Source: Loripinus fragilis
Lineage: Eukaryota; Mollusca; Bivalvia; Lucinida; Lucinidae
Assembly: GCA_964019695.1 (NCBI GenBank)
Contig: OZ026515.1
Coordinates: 134,598,549 to 134,662,548 of the forward strand
Direction of reading: 5' to 3'
Length of the DNA stretch: 64,000 bases
Under the pieces are notes generated by a model that was not told where the DNA came from, ran no database searches, and worked only from the letters and a program-made list of their open reading frames with translations. Of this stretch, positions 38,101-51,700 are shown one piece after another; the stretch's first letter is position 1; the number at the start of each line of letters is the position of its first letter. The position numbers and the translations under genes were made by a program.

Positions 38101-41100
38101 CTTTCCACTTAAATCAGTTATTATTTTGTAGTAAAAGTCAGGACTTTGGAAAACCCATGGAAGTATGTTTAACTGTAAAATCTAATGTGTGTTCTGGCGC
38201 TGGCCGAGAGGTTGTAAAAAAAATCATGCTCAACTCAACTGAGCATAAAATTTCAACTGCTCATGACAACTAAAATGCTGAAAATTGAAGACATTTATTT
38301 CTTTCAAACCCTCAGATGTTGTATTTATCATGCTAGTAAATGTTAAAATGTCAACAGCTGTTGACATTTTAACATTTATGAGCATGATAAATGTTATGCA
38401 CAGTTGAGTTGAGCATGAAAAAAGTTATAACCTCAGGACCTGGTTTCCTTTTCAGAGTACAGTATGAGTGAGCTTGGTGTGTGTGCAAGGGAAGCCTCTA
38501 TATTGCTGGACCATTGTGTCAACAGGAATATGTAAGTAGTGTATCATATACAACCTTATTAGTGATATGCTCCTATAAGGGCTCACTGATTACTTTTTGA
38601 ATTGTTAACTGGATATGAACTTTGAGTTTCAAGTCCATCCAGTGGTGCTATGGATTAATTGTGTATATGAAAAAAACAGGGTGGATCCTGATCAGCTGGC
38701 TTCTGATGAAACCTGCTGATCTGGATCTACACAGTTTTCAAAAGACAGTTTAGAATTTTGGAATAAGTAATGGATACAGTATGCCTATTAGGTTGAATAT
38801 GGTGTATCATAACTCCAGATGCTAACTACTTGGGAGACAAAATATTTGATAATTGGGCTTTAATATTACCAGAATAATGTCAGAAAAAGGTATATAATAA
38901 TAATATTATTATAATAGAAACTTGATCTGGCGTACAGTATCACATCTCATGGATGAGGCCTTTCCATTGGATCACCCTTGCGTCTCGGGTGATCTGATGG
39001 TCTGACCACATCTACTCGATGCGATACAGTATGCCAGATCAAGTAACTATTATAATAATACATATTTATTTACCCCAAGCATACTATTGCAGAGCCCTCG
39101 AGGATGAGATTAATCTTTTGAGTGTTTTGATAGAGGTTAGAAAAATTAACTAGAGAATTAAGTCCAGATTTAAACACTCATTCTAATGTTCTTGCGAATG
39201 TAACATCATATCCAATGTGATAACTTCATTCATGCTCAACTCAACAGAGCACTAAATTTTAACTGCTAATAAAAACTATAAAAATAAAGACTTTTTTATT
39301 TCAAACTCTCAGATATGTATTTATTATGCCAATAAATGTTGAAATGCCAACAATAATGCAACAATTGTACACATTTTAACATGAACACAATAAACTTCAA
39401 GTTTTATACCCCGGGGCTTGATTCTGTGACCTTGACCTATATAATCTGATGCAGTGGCTGCATCAGTAGAGTCAGTTTATGGCTCATATAACACTTTGTT
39501 TCTTTATACTTGCAGGTATGGCAACTCACTCAAAGAGATCAGAAATAGTGTGTATTATATTCAAACCCTCTGTGATAGTGTAGTTAAAGGAGAGATAAGT
39601 GTTCAGAACATATCTAGTCTAGAGAATTACCTTCAAACACAGGTTAGGAGAAATAAGTGATCAGAACATATCTAGTCCAGAAAACTACCTTCAATCACAG
39701 GTCATACCCAGAGGCTAAGAAGGAGCCACTGTGGTGTAGGCCCCAAGTTAATTTGCTGGCTCCTCCAATCTTGTGCATAATACTCTAAGCTATTATTTGT
39801 TACTTTGAATTCTGAGGCAGCATGGAGAACAGTGCAGATCATGATCATGGCTTCTACTGAAGCCATCTTATCTGGTTTTACGGCATTTTATAACTAGGAT
39901 ATGTCTGGATTGAGCGTGTGATAATGCCAATAAGAAAAGCAACGCCAATACTTTTAAAGGCATCTTGAGAAACCTTGATTTAAGGCATGAGCAGACTACA
40001 TATTCTGAGACTAGGCTGAAAATATTATGCTAGCCAGACTAAGCATATGCTGAATCACCAGGACTGACCTTGAGGTGGAGCATTGAAAATCGTCGTTAAA
40101 TATCCATATATCAGCACAAGCATAGGATTATCTGAGGATCATAAATGCAAGGCATATTTATTGCAATTCCAATTAGATCATTTCTGAGGGTGTTTTGTGT
40201 TTAACAAATAAACATGACTCTTGTTTGCTCTGATCAATTCTGTAGATAAAAGTATATCATGTATACAGATGACACAGAAGGGGGCTATATAATTGTTTGT
40301 ATACCTTGTTGGTTTATTAGCCCTGTATATGTAACAAAAAAGATTATTACCCAACTGTCTATATACGAGTAATTGTCTATTTTTTGCAATGTCATGAGTC
40401 ACTGAACTATTCCACCGGTCAATAAATATGACTATTGACTGGCACTATACCATGGCCTTGTTACCCGCTTCCCTGTTAAAAACACACAGGCGCTTATCGA
40501 CATGCGCGACAGCAATGCGCGTACGGTTCGTTCATGAAAAGAGAGACGTTTTGCAACAATGGTGAAAATAAGGCATGGTTTGGCAACTTTAAACTCCAAT
40601 AACTCCATTGTTTATGATCAGAAACATAAAGTGTAGGTGCTCGTTTTTTTAGTTAAAACCAGCGGATCATTTTGAGGCCAAAATTGAGCAGATTTGGTGA
40701 ACTTTTCTGTTTTGCAACAAAACCGCATCGTCTGCAGCAACTCCATGCAAGAAACGCTGCTAAGTATTTCATCAAATGGGTTGGGTAATAAAACAGTTAT
40801 TTCATGCCTGTTTGTGGTATAGTCAACATATTACCCCTGGGTACCATGGACGACCTGATGCACTATTGCACTCGGCCTTGGGACTTGTACAATAGTGCAT
40901 AAGGTCGTCCACGACACCTCAGGGTAAAAGGTTTGATTATACTACAAACAGGCATGAATCAACTGTAAAATATTAAATTCATAACCTATTGATTTTTAAC
41001 CAGCCTGAAAAAGGCCGAAATTATAGCTTCTCTGATTTATTTCTAATTAATATCTGAATATCAGAACAGAAAACTGAAAGTGTTAGAAAATGAAGAAAGT

Positions 41101-44100
41101 TTACCATATTAATCCTCTTCAGCTGTCTAGTCGTCCCCAACAAACCTGTGATATTAGTGTCATTAATACTGATCTAGTCAATAAGAACTCTATAGAGAGA
41201 AATATACCTGTGAGGAAAGCTTAGCCACTGTATTATTCTTTTTCAGCTGTCTAGTCGTCCCCAACAAACCTGTGATATTAGTGTCATTAATACTGATCTA
41301 GTCAATAAGAACTCTATAGAGAGAAATATACCTGTGAGGAAAGCTTAGCCACTGTATTATTCTTTTTCAGCTGTCTAGTTGTCCCCAACAAACCTGTGAT
41401 ATTAGTGTCATTAATACTGATCTAGTCAATAAGAACTCTATAGAGAGAAATATACCTGTGAGGAAAGCTTAGCCACTGTATTATTCTTTTTCAGCTGTCT
41501 AGTCGTCCCCAACAAACCTGTGATATTAGTGTCATTAATACTGATCTAGTCAATAAGAACTCTAAAGAGAGAAATATACCTGTGAGGAAAGCTTAGCCAC
41601 TGTATTATTCTTTTTCAGCTGTCTAGTCGTCCCCAACAAACCTGTGATATTAGTGTCATTAATACTGATCTAGTCAATAAGAACTCTATAGAGAGAAATA
41701 TACCTGTGAAGAAAGATAAGCCACCTAGTGTTCCATCCCAGCCAACATCTTCCAGCTCAACAAATACTCAGTCTTTACCAGCTACAGCTGTAAGAAATGA
41801 AACTGCTTCAATATCAAGTGGAGGAAATGCCGCTCAACAGAATCTTGAACCGTTGGAGTTGGCGGCCAAGAAACTTCAGAAGATATGGCAGCATATCTAT
41901 ACCTACTGGTTAGTTTTTATCTGCATGTTTATTTTCACAGCATTTTACAGAAATTACTGTTCTAATTGTGAATAATAAAGGTGCTGATCAGACTACGCGG
42001 ATGCGCAGGCTGGTCTGCGCCTTTGTTGTTCACAAGCAACAAAGTCAGGGTTTCTCACGTCGAGGCCCATATGATATGGCCCAGGCTTCCTGGCTGCTGT
42101 CTGGCTACGCGCCTGGGCTGGATGAAAACAAAGTCTTAATTATAGCATATGTGTAAAAATTTCCCTAGATCATCCAAATAATTGAGCTGCAACATGAGAT
42201 TTCCAACAATGTGGTATGTGCAACCAAACAAGGCTCAGACCAGCCTGCTCATACCTGCAGTCCGATCAGAGCCCATGCTTGTCACTTGAATATTCTAGGC
42301 TACTGACTTAACATCATTTGGACTTTTTTAAGCTTAAAATGAGGCTGCACAGGCTCATCGGAGTCTACACTTGTCAAAGTGTCACATTACAGGAAATCAC
42401 ATGTTGTGGCTCATATGGTTTCTTACAAAATATGTGTAAAAGTCTTTTCTTGTCGGCAATGGACTGATTATTTGTTTTTGTCATTACCTGATCATATTAA
42501 TGATGTTAAATGAGACATTTGAGCCGCAGCACGAGATTTTCAACAATGTAGTATGTGCGACCAGCAAAGGCTTAGTCCAGCCTGCGCATACGCGCAGTCT
42601 GGTCAGAGCCTTTGCTAGTTGTTTGAATATTCTATGAATTTTAAGCTATTGTCCGAACATTATTTGGAGTTCCTAAGCTTAAAAGGAGGCTGCACAGGCT
42701 CATCTGAGTCTTCAGTTGTCAAAATACCACATTGTTGGGAATCATGTGTCGTGGCTCATATGGTTTCTTACAAAATTTGTGTAAAAGTCTTTTGTCGTCG
42801 GCAATGGCTCTTTGTTTTTGTCATTACCTGATCATATTAATGATGTTAAAGGAGACATTTCATTAGATATCGGTACTTATTGCAAATCCAAGGAGGGAAG
42901 ACTCAGATGAGTTTGCACATCTTTGCAGTCTTGCCACAGCCTTCACTGCTTGCACACACAAAGAAGATGTGTAGATGTGGGCTCAGGCCACTCCCCCCAC
43001 TATACATACTCAAGTGGTGACTTAACCCAGATGGATGTAGTACTAAAATTCAGGAACTGGCTCAAAATCGATGTAATTTGATGATTATACTGGATGAAAA
43101 ATGACCAATTTTTCAGATAAAGGACCTTTAATTCTTTCCTTCAGGAATATTCATGCTAGGCTCCATCCACTATGAAGAATTAATTATATACATGTTAATA
43201 TGTTTTATGTTGGTATAAATAACAGAAATTATTAGTCAGGTCCACTAGTGTAGGATCAGATATATCATATTTTCATAAGCAAACAGAGAAGGCCCTGATC
43301 AGGCAGCTCTTACAAAGAGCTGCCTTATCTGTGTCTGCTCTGTTTCCAAAGGTGTCTAGGAGGTAAAGTGATAAGTATCATATTTATAATATTGTCATAT
43401 GAAAAATGCTCATCATAAGCAGACATAATGCTTTTATAAACTGTAACAAAATTATTGCCATACAATTAAGTAGAAAGAATGCCCCAAAAAGCCCTGTTAA
43501 CATTGTTTCAGCCATATATGTCTACTGGGAGTATGTTACTGTGGAGTTTTCTATGTAATTTTTATTGACCATTTATAACTTTCCAATCAGTCTGTAAACA
43601 CATCCTTATTACCAGAAATCTTTGAATAAATTTAATAAGATTTTGGGGGAGTGGAGTAAAAATATCAAACATATGTAGGGTAAAAGAGTTTTGTTGTGTT
43701 TTCAGTGATCAGATGCGTAAAATGTTAAACACAACGATTGATGAACATGCACTGTCCACCATAGAAGGGATCTTAAACTTGTTAGTTCCTGCAGCGAAAG
43801 AGATCAGAACAGCATTTGTTGTGTAAGTTGACTCATAATAACACATTAATTAACTCATACTAGCGTATACCGTAAATGTTCTAAAGTTTCAAGCAGTTTT
43901 CTCTTTCTTTTCTCCAATAAAATGTTGGTTTTCAGTGCTGTAATTTTAAAAAAAATGCTTGTCAAAATAGGAGGAGCACGGTGGCTCAGTGGTCGAGTGT
44001 TAAACTCGAGACCAAGGGGTTGCTTGTTCGAGCCTCACCGACGACACTGCGTTGTGTACTTGAGCAAGACAATATATCCTCTGCTAAATACATTTTCAAC

Positions 44101-45739
44101 CTAGGAAGACCCGTCTCAACATGACTGAAATATTGCTGACTGGGATGTAAAGAATCAAAACAAACTTGTCAGAATAGCAAACAGGGAATGCCCTGGTCAG
44201 GCTGCTTCTGTCTGATTTGTGTCTGCCCTGTTTGTCTAGACCTTTTTGTGGCCCCATGCCAATGAAACTTGACCACTGACCAAGACAATTATGCAGTGCT
44301 TGCAGCGCAATGATAGGGCCATGATCAGACAGATTTGCCGTATCAAGCCAGAGGATGTGACCATGGTAAGGTCAAGGGAACTTCTGACAAAGCTTCATTT
44401 TGAGGACCTTGACCTCATTTTGAGAGAGAGAAGGCTTCACTGGTTTGGGCATGTGGAGCGTTCTAGTGGTGCAGTCAGAACAACATGTGATATACAGATT
44501 GATGGCAGGCAGGGGGCAGGGAGGCCCAATCTAACATGGAAGAAACTGACGGAGAAAGACTGCCATGAGTGGAAGCTCACGACAGTTGACCCTCAAGAAA
44601 GGAGCACCTGGAAACCAGATGTGAGATCTGCTATGCGTGCAGCTAGCCAGTTACCTGGAAAGGGCCCACTGATGTGGATGATGCCTCTGCACCTGCAAGT
44701 TAATCAAAAATCTGATTATGATTATGATGATTAGTGTTTGAAACTTTAGAGCATATACTGTATACTATGTAGGGATTGAATTTTATGATATGCTGTGTTC
44801 AATCTAGGATTGCAATGAAGGGAACCAACAGGGCCCCATTCAATGTAAAATAGGGGACCATTTAGAAAAAGAACAGGCCCTCACATATACAAGAGATGAA
44901 TCGATCATATCCATATCACAACTGAAGCAAAAATGAAAACAATCACTGCTGCATCATCCAAATCAAAACAGGGCTTCTTATGTATCAAAATGGAATCAAA
45001 TGTGATAGGTAAATCTCATACCCACCTAAAAACATGTCTTCTGATGTGTTTGCAATTAATTGTACTGATTTAGGTGCTATTTATGAATATTGTGTGAGGC
45101 ACTTAGTACAATATTGAGTATAGCAGTAGTAATAGCCTCTAATTTTAAAAAAAAACAGTACAATGGTCAACTGTGATATTTACAGTTGTTCAAGTATTTT
45201 TGTCCATCTGCAAACAGTCTCTAAATTTATTATTTTCATCTAGTTATCGATTTTTCTTGAATGTATTTTTAAAAAAAACACGAAAATAAATATAGCAATA
45301 GCCTGGCATCTATCTGTCCATTTTGTCTATAGACAAAAGCTTGTTCCCTTAGGAGCAGTCTGATAAGTGTTCATATGCTTGCTTCCATGAAAAATTCTAG
45401 TCTGAAGTGCACTTGAATATATGCAGCAGAAATTAAAAGCAGACAACATTGGAAAACACAAGTAGTGAGATAAGGGCTAACTTTCCATTTTGTTTTTCAG
45501 AGTTTTATCTTTGCCACTGTCCCAACTACCTGGACATATGGATAAGATTGGAAATCTGGCAAATCAGTGCAATAGTTTCTACACTACCTTACAGTTGAAT
45601 GTAAGTTATCTTTCACCCCTAAATTTCTGAGATAAACTCTTCCACCTTAAAGTTTAGAAGAGTACATTGTTTTAAAAATGAGTGTCAGGCCAGATTTTTT
45701 TTATTAGTTGATTAAGGGATTTTTTTTCAGATTTAGGGT

Positions 45740-45786
<47 letters not shown>

Positions 45787-48700
45787 ACGAAAGCTGACCA
45801 GTTAACTGGTCATTTTCAGAGCTTTTTTTTTTTTTTTTTTTTCATTTTCAGAGCTTTTTTGCTTTTTTTAATAATATATCCAGAAAAACAGTAAAACTAG
45901 TATGGTAAACCAACAGTCTGTATTAAATCTTTAAATATTTCACCATTCTCCTAAAAATCTGGACAGGACAATCACTTGTAACAGTGTCACTCTCAAAAAT
46001 ACACAGACAGAACCTCAAAAATACATTATTACAACAAATAATATTTAGAGTAGGTGGATAAAATAAAAAAAAAAATAGAAATTAAATTTTATTTTTTTTC
46101 CTACTTTCCAGAAAATTACAGTAGGAGGGTTTGTAAATCAAATAATAAAAAATAAAAAGCAAAATGAGTAAGCAAACAGTGTAGATTCAGATGAGATGGC
46201 TCATATGAACCATCTCATCTGGATCTACACTGTTTGCCCAGACCTTTTTACAAGTCTGTAGTGTTGAAAAGGTTAACCCTCATAGAAACAGACCACCTTT
46301 GGAAGCGAATTTGGATGTTGTTTGCAAAAAAAATACCCAGATCAACCTACGTGGCTGCAATCAGGGTAACCTCCAAAATGCTAGCATGATTCTCCAACTA
46401 GTAAGCAGAAATTATCATCACTTGCTGATTATAGCAAGCAAATTACAATTTACTCTTTTTTAGACTTGTAATGGAAGGGCCCCATGTCCGAGACTCACTG
46501 GGGGCACTGTTTTGTGGCTGATCAAGACAGAAAAATGTCCCAACATGACCAAAAAATTGTTGACTGGGGCGTAATGTTTAGCACAAACAGTCACTCTCAC
46601 TTTTTCTTAGAAGAGATGTAACACAAGTAGCTTTACAAACAATATATGGGCCTCTTCGCCAGAAAACAGGTCTTCCTGGTTTCCGACAAAGCGGGACTCA
46701 AACCAGTCTCCTCAGCTACAGCAACTGGCTAGAAAAAATCAAAATTGGCCTGTAACAAGTTTAGATATGATACTTTCCAAAAAGTGAATAACATAGGCGT
46801 TGATCAGACCCGAAGAAAGGTTTTCTCGTGTCAAGGCCCATATAGATCCTGATCAGCCAGATTTTTCAGAAACTTGCTGATCAGGATCCACACTGTTTGC
46901 ATGATACCGCAAAGCAGGTTTTGGTACTTGTTTTGTTGTGCAGTATCCAGTGTCCTTTCTAGTTTTGCAATCATCTTGCAAGGGAAAAGGAGGCTGTTTG
47001 ATTTACTTTAAATGTCCACTTCATGTCATGGCTGTTAATGTTCTGTGACTCTTGAAACCTGATCCATACCAGCTATTTTCAGTCTGTACATGTATTAATT
47101 TTGGCTTAGCCAAATATTTTGTGAAGCTTATACTTGTATTTAAAACAGGTCACGTTGTTGCTGTCTTCATGTACAATTTGATCACACATCAATCAAAATG
47201 ACAATGTCCTTATGCACGTAGCAAGAATATTGGAGCAGGGATAATTGTTTTATTGCCATCTGTCCCTTCTCAAGCCGAGAAATTCCTACTTTTAGTTTCT
47301 ACATTGACTGGTTCACACGAAATTACAAGGACCAAACTGATAGCAAACTCCCCGAGAGTGGTCTCTGCGCTATATTATTCTTAAAACACATGTTCTTCAC
47401 GGAAGACATGGTAACAGGGTTCCCACAAGCTCTGAAAATCATGGAAAACCTGGAAAATCACAAAAAAAAGTTCCATGCCTGGAAAAATCATGGAATTTGA
47501 AAAAACCTGAATAATTATGAAAAAATCATGGAATTTTGTGAAATAATTTGACGAAACCACCAGTAGCCAGAAAACTAGCTGTCAGACACACAAAATTTTG
47601 TGTGTCTGACAGCTAGTTTTCTGGTTACTGGTAGTTTCAAGTCTTAATTATTTCAAAATACATGCATGGTCTACAAGCATGCTTATTTAAATACATTACT
47701 GTTGCTGCATTCCACATTTATGCCCAGTGTGGTGAAGATGCCACTGAAAGGGGAGGTTGGAATAGTCATGGAAATTACAATGTTGATCGTGGAAAATCAT
47801 GGAATTGTGTTTTTGCATTTCTGTGGGAATCCTGTGGTAAGGGGACACAACTGTTGGGGAGTTTGTATTGAGGCAAAAATAAAACCTCGATAAGCAGTCC
47901 AGCAAGTTGATTCTGGATTACTGAAATGCATAAATTTTGGCAGATTCACCAATCAGTTCAAATACCAAGCGTCTTCTGATTTGAAATGGATATAAACTAC
48001 GGTTACATGTAAAAATGTACCGTACAGGCAAAAATACACCCGTATTCGGTACGTACTAATGTATTTTGGGAAAACAGACCCGTAATTTACGCATGTCTGG
48101 GGCACTGTATTTTTGCAAGTAATTAAAAAATTTAAATTTGATTCCTGTGCATCCTGATCAGCACAACTTTTCTTCATTTCTCAGTCCTCTTTAAATGTTT
48201 TAAGCCCCAATGACATTTTATAGCCAATTACATTTATGATAAACACAGTATCAACTTTTAAGCTAGATATTTTCATTGATTGATTCTCTGCCTGCCAGCA
48301 GCAATCTTTGTCACCTGGTGATAACTTTTGCAAACAATTTAGACCAAGATCAGGCCCAACAAAATGCTATACCTGAAAGAATTATGTGAAAAATTTGATT
48401 TTGAAAAAAATTAGGAGACGACAAAAAATATCATGAAAAATACCCAACATTTAGAGTTAAACATACAGTTGACTCTCATTAACTCAACTATGCATAACTC
48501 AATACTATCACTCATCTCTACTCGATGGCCCGGTCACGGTATTTTCCCCTATATATTATTGCAATTCCACAACTTGTATCTGGACAACGGCCAAGTCAAT
48601 AAAACTGATAACTCTTTATGAAAAAATGGTCCCGCTGATCAATTTTAGTGTATTTTACAATGCCTAACTCGATTCCATTTCATAAGAAAAAGACAGTCAT

Positions 48701-51700
48701 TAAGTTACCTTTTTATCTGAATGTGTCTCCAATTAATCCACCGTTTTGAACGTTAATTATCCCCATTTAATTTAAAAACCATCTTGGTCCACGTGTGTTA
48801 CACATGCAGTTGTAACTTAGACTAAGTGTGTTGTAAAATTACATAATAGAATGCGGTCGGCGAATTCTATTGATCAACTTCAAAGCGGGTACATGTCTAT
48901 CTCTTGAGCTAATGTGTCATATTTGAGCAATCTATTGAGTATTAAGCCTGTCCGATGACTGCTCGTTTTAAATAAGACCAAAGTCAAGTATAATTTGACT
49001 GTTTCTCGGGCCATTTTTTTTATTTCAAAAAAGATGCAGCGTTTTATATTAGGCACTGAACAGTTGTGCGTGGAAGGCTATTTTCGGACATTGGTCATGT
49101 CATGACAAAAATAAATTGGGAAGAGCCGACAAAATTAAAACGTGAGTTTACACTGTCTGTTGGGGCTTAAACATATGGCAAAGTACGAAGGGGTTAAACC
49201 TGCGACCGCGGGATCAGATCAATTCATCCCGCAGTTCATTAATGTAATAGCTACCAATAAAGATCTATTAATGGACAAGTTGAAAGTGATTTATTTCACC
49301 CTAAAATTGTGGCTATACGTCATGGCATGGGACTCGAACTACTGATAACTAGACATATTTTGCTCAGTCCCTTGAAATTCGAGATATGGAGAGTAGACTG
49401 TATTTTTTTTAAAAATAGAGAGAAAACCTGTGCAATTTCTCCTATAAAAATTTGTCTGATTTTTAATCACTGCACAGATTCAATTTAAAAAAAAACTTCC
49501 ACCTAAAATTATCAAATGTCAATTTTGGTGCTGTTTCCCACATGAAATTCTCAAATATTGCCAGATATGAAATTAGCGCCAAATAAATGTGTTTCACAGT
49601 GTATGAGCCACACTTAGATTTCCAACAATGTTGTATGTGCGACCAGCAAAGGCTCAGACCAGCCTGCGCATACACAGTCTGATCAGAGCCTTTGCTAGTC
49701 ACTTGAATACTCTATGGCTCTTAGGCAACTGACTGAACATCATTTGGAGCTTCTAAGCTTAAAGGAGGCTGCACAGGCTTGGCTGAGTCTACACTTGTCA
49801 AAATGCCACATTATTGGAAATCACATGTCAGATCTCAATTATTATTATGCTTAATTACAGGATGAAGACCCACCTGTTGATGGAGAAAGTTTTCTTGCTT
49901 TGTTCAGAAATGGGAAACATAGGTAAAACAACTTGACTTATCTTAACTATAACCAGGGGTTTACAGTTTATATTCCCCAATAAAGAATCATTAAGGATTC
50001 TATTCTTGACAATTTGTGTTTATACCCCCGCAAACTTTGTTTGTAGGGGGTATACTGTTTTCACGTTGTCCGTCCATCCGTGCGTGCGTCCGTCCGTCTT
50101 GTAGGGGGTATACTGTTTTCACGTTGTCCGTCCGTCCGTCCGTCCGTGCGTGCGTCCGTCCGTCCGTAACGTTTTGTTTCCTTAATAACTTGAAGAGTAA
50201 TAGCTGGATTTTCATCAAACCTTGCAAACATGTTCATATATGCAAGACAAATACTTTAGACAAAAAAGTAAGGGCTAGGGGCCAATTCTATTTGAGTTAT
50301 TTCCCTTTGTAGTTCTAAATGGCTTTTAATATAGGGCTTTATGCTTATGCTATTATAGGCCATACACGGGCCGATCAACTCCTACCACAGCTTTTGATGG
50401 AACAATTTGATACTTTTCCTATACAATGTAGACACATTGAACATATGCATGAAGGAGTTTGGTTCAGAAAAAATATTTTTTGACAAAATGACAGCTGTGA
50501 GAACTTAGACAATTTTTCCCTAATAAGGCTTTTGTATATGCATAGATGGTGCCTTCATGGGTCGATCAACTCCTACTACAGCTTTTGATGGAACAATTTG
50601 ATACTTTGCCTATACAATGTAGACACATTGAACATATGCATGAAAGAGTTTGGTTCACAAAAAATAATTTTGACAAAATGACAGCTGTGAGAACTTAGAC
50701 AATTATTCCCTTATATGGCTTTTGTATATGCGTTGATAGTGCCTTTATGGGCCAATCAACTCCTACCACAGCTTTTGATGAAGCAATTTGATACTTTGTT
50801 AATACAATGTAGACAGAATGAACATATGCATGAAGGAGTTTATAATTCTTGTTGAACTTAGACAATTATTCCCTTATATGGCTTTTGTATATGCATGGAT
50901 AGTGCCTTTATGGGCCAATGAACTCCTACTACAGCTTTTGATGGAGCAATTTGATACTTTGCCGATACAATATAGACACATTGAACATATGCATGAAGGA
51001 GTTTATAGTTTTTGTTTGCACAGATTCTACTGAAATCTTCTTTTCAAAACTAAGGTCTTCTTGTTCGAACTATAACTTGCCAAGTTTTTCACTGACTCTT
51101 ACTGTGCGGGGGGTATCTAATAAGCATTGCTTATTGACTTTTTTCATTGTAACTGCCAACTGATTTAAAACAATACAAATATAATACATCCATCATAATA
51201 TTAAAAAGCTTTGATTAACAGAATAGTGGCAACTTATAATCCTTATACAGTGTCTCCAGTAAAGAACCACATTCCCCAGTAAAGAATCACCTGAAAACAG
51301 TCCAGTTCCAAGGTAAAAATGGTTTAAGCATCACATTAAAAAGATAGCGATCTAAAGTTTCACCCCAAAAGAATATATTCAAGTAGTCTAGATCATTCTT
51401 ATACAGTTTTAACACAAAATTTTGGTTCAAATTTTATAAGTGCTCATAATAAGCTACAATATTTGTAAATATTTATATGTTCTTACACCAGAAATATTAT
51501 TTTGTTCAAGGTTCAATACAATCTGCTTTACTTGCTTTCAGGTGGTAGCAAACTTTTATTTGATGTTTAAACTCTATGTTAGGATGCAAACTTTCATTCT
51601 CTGTCACCACCAACTCAGTATAGGTCATCAGAATCCACATCCAAAAATAAGTGATTCTTTATTGGCAACAGTTAAGTGTCCAAGATAACACTGTCATATG

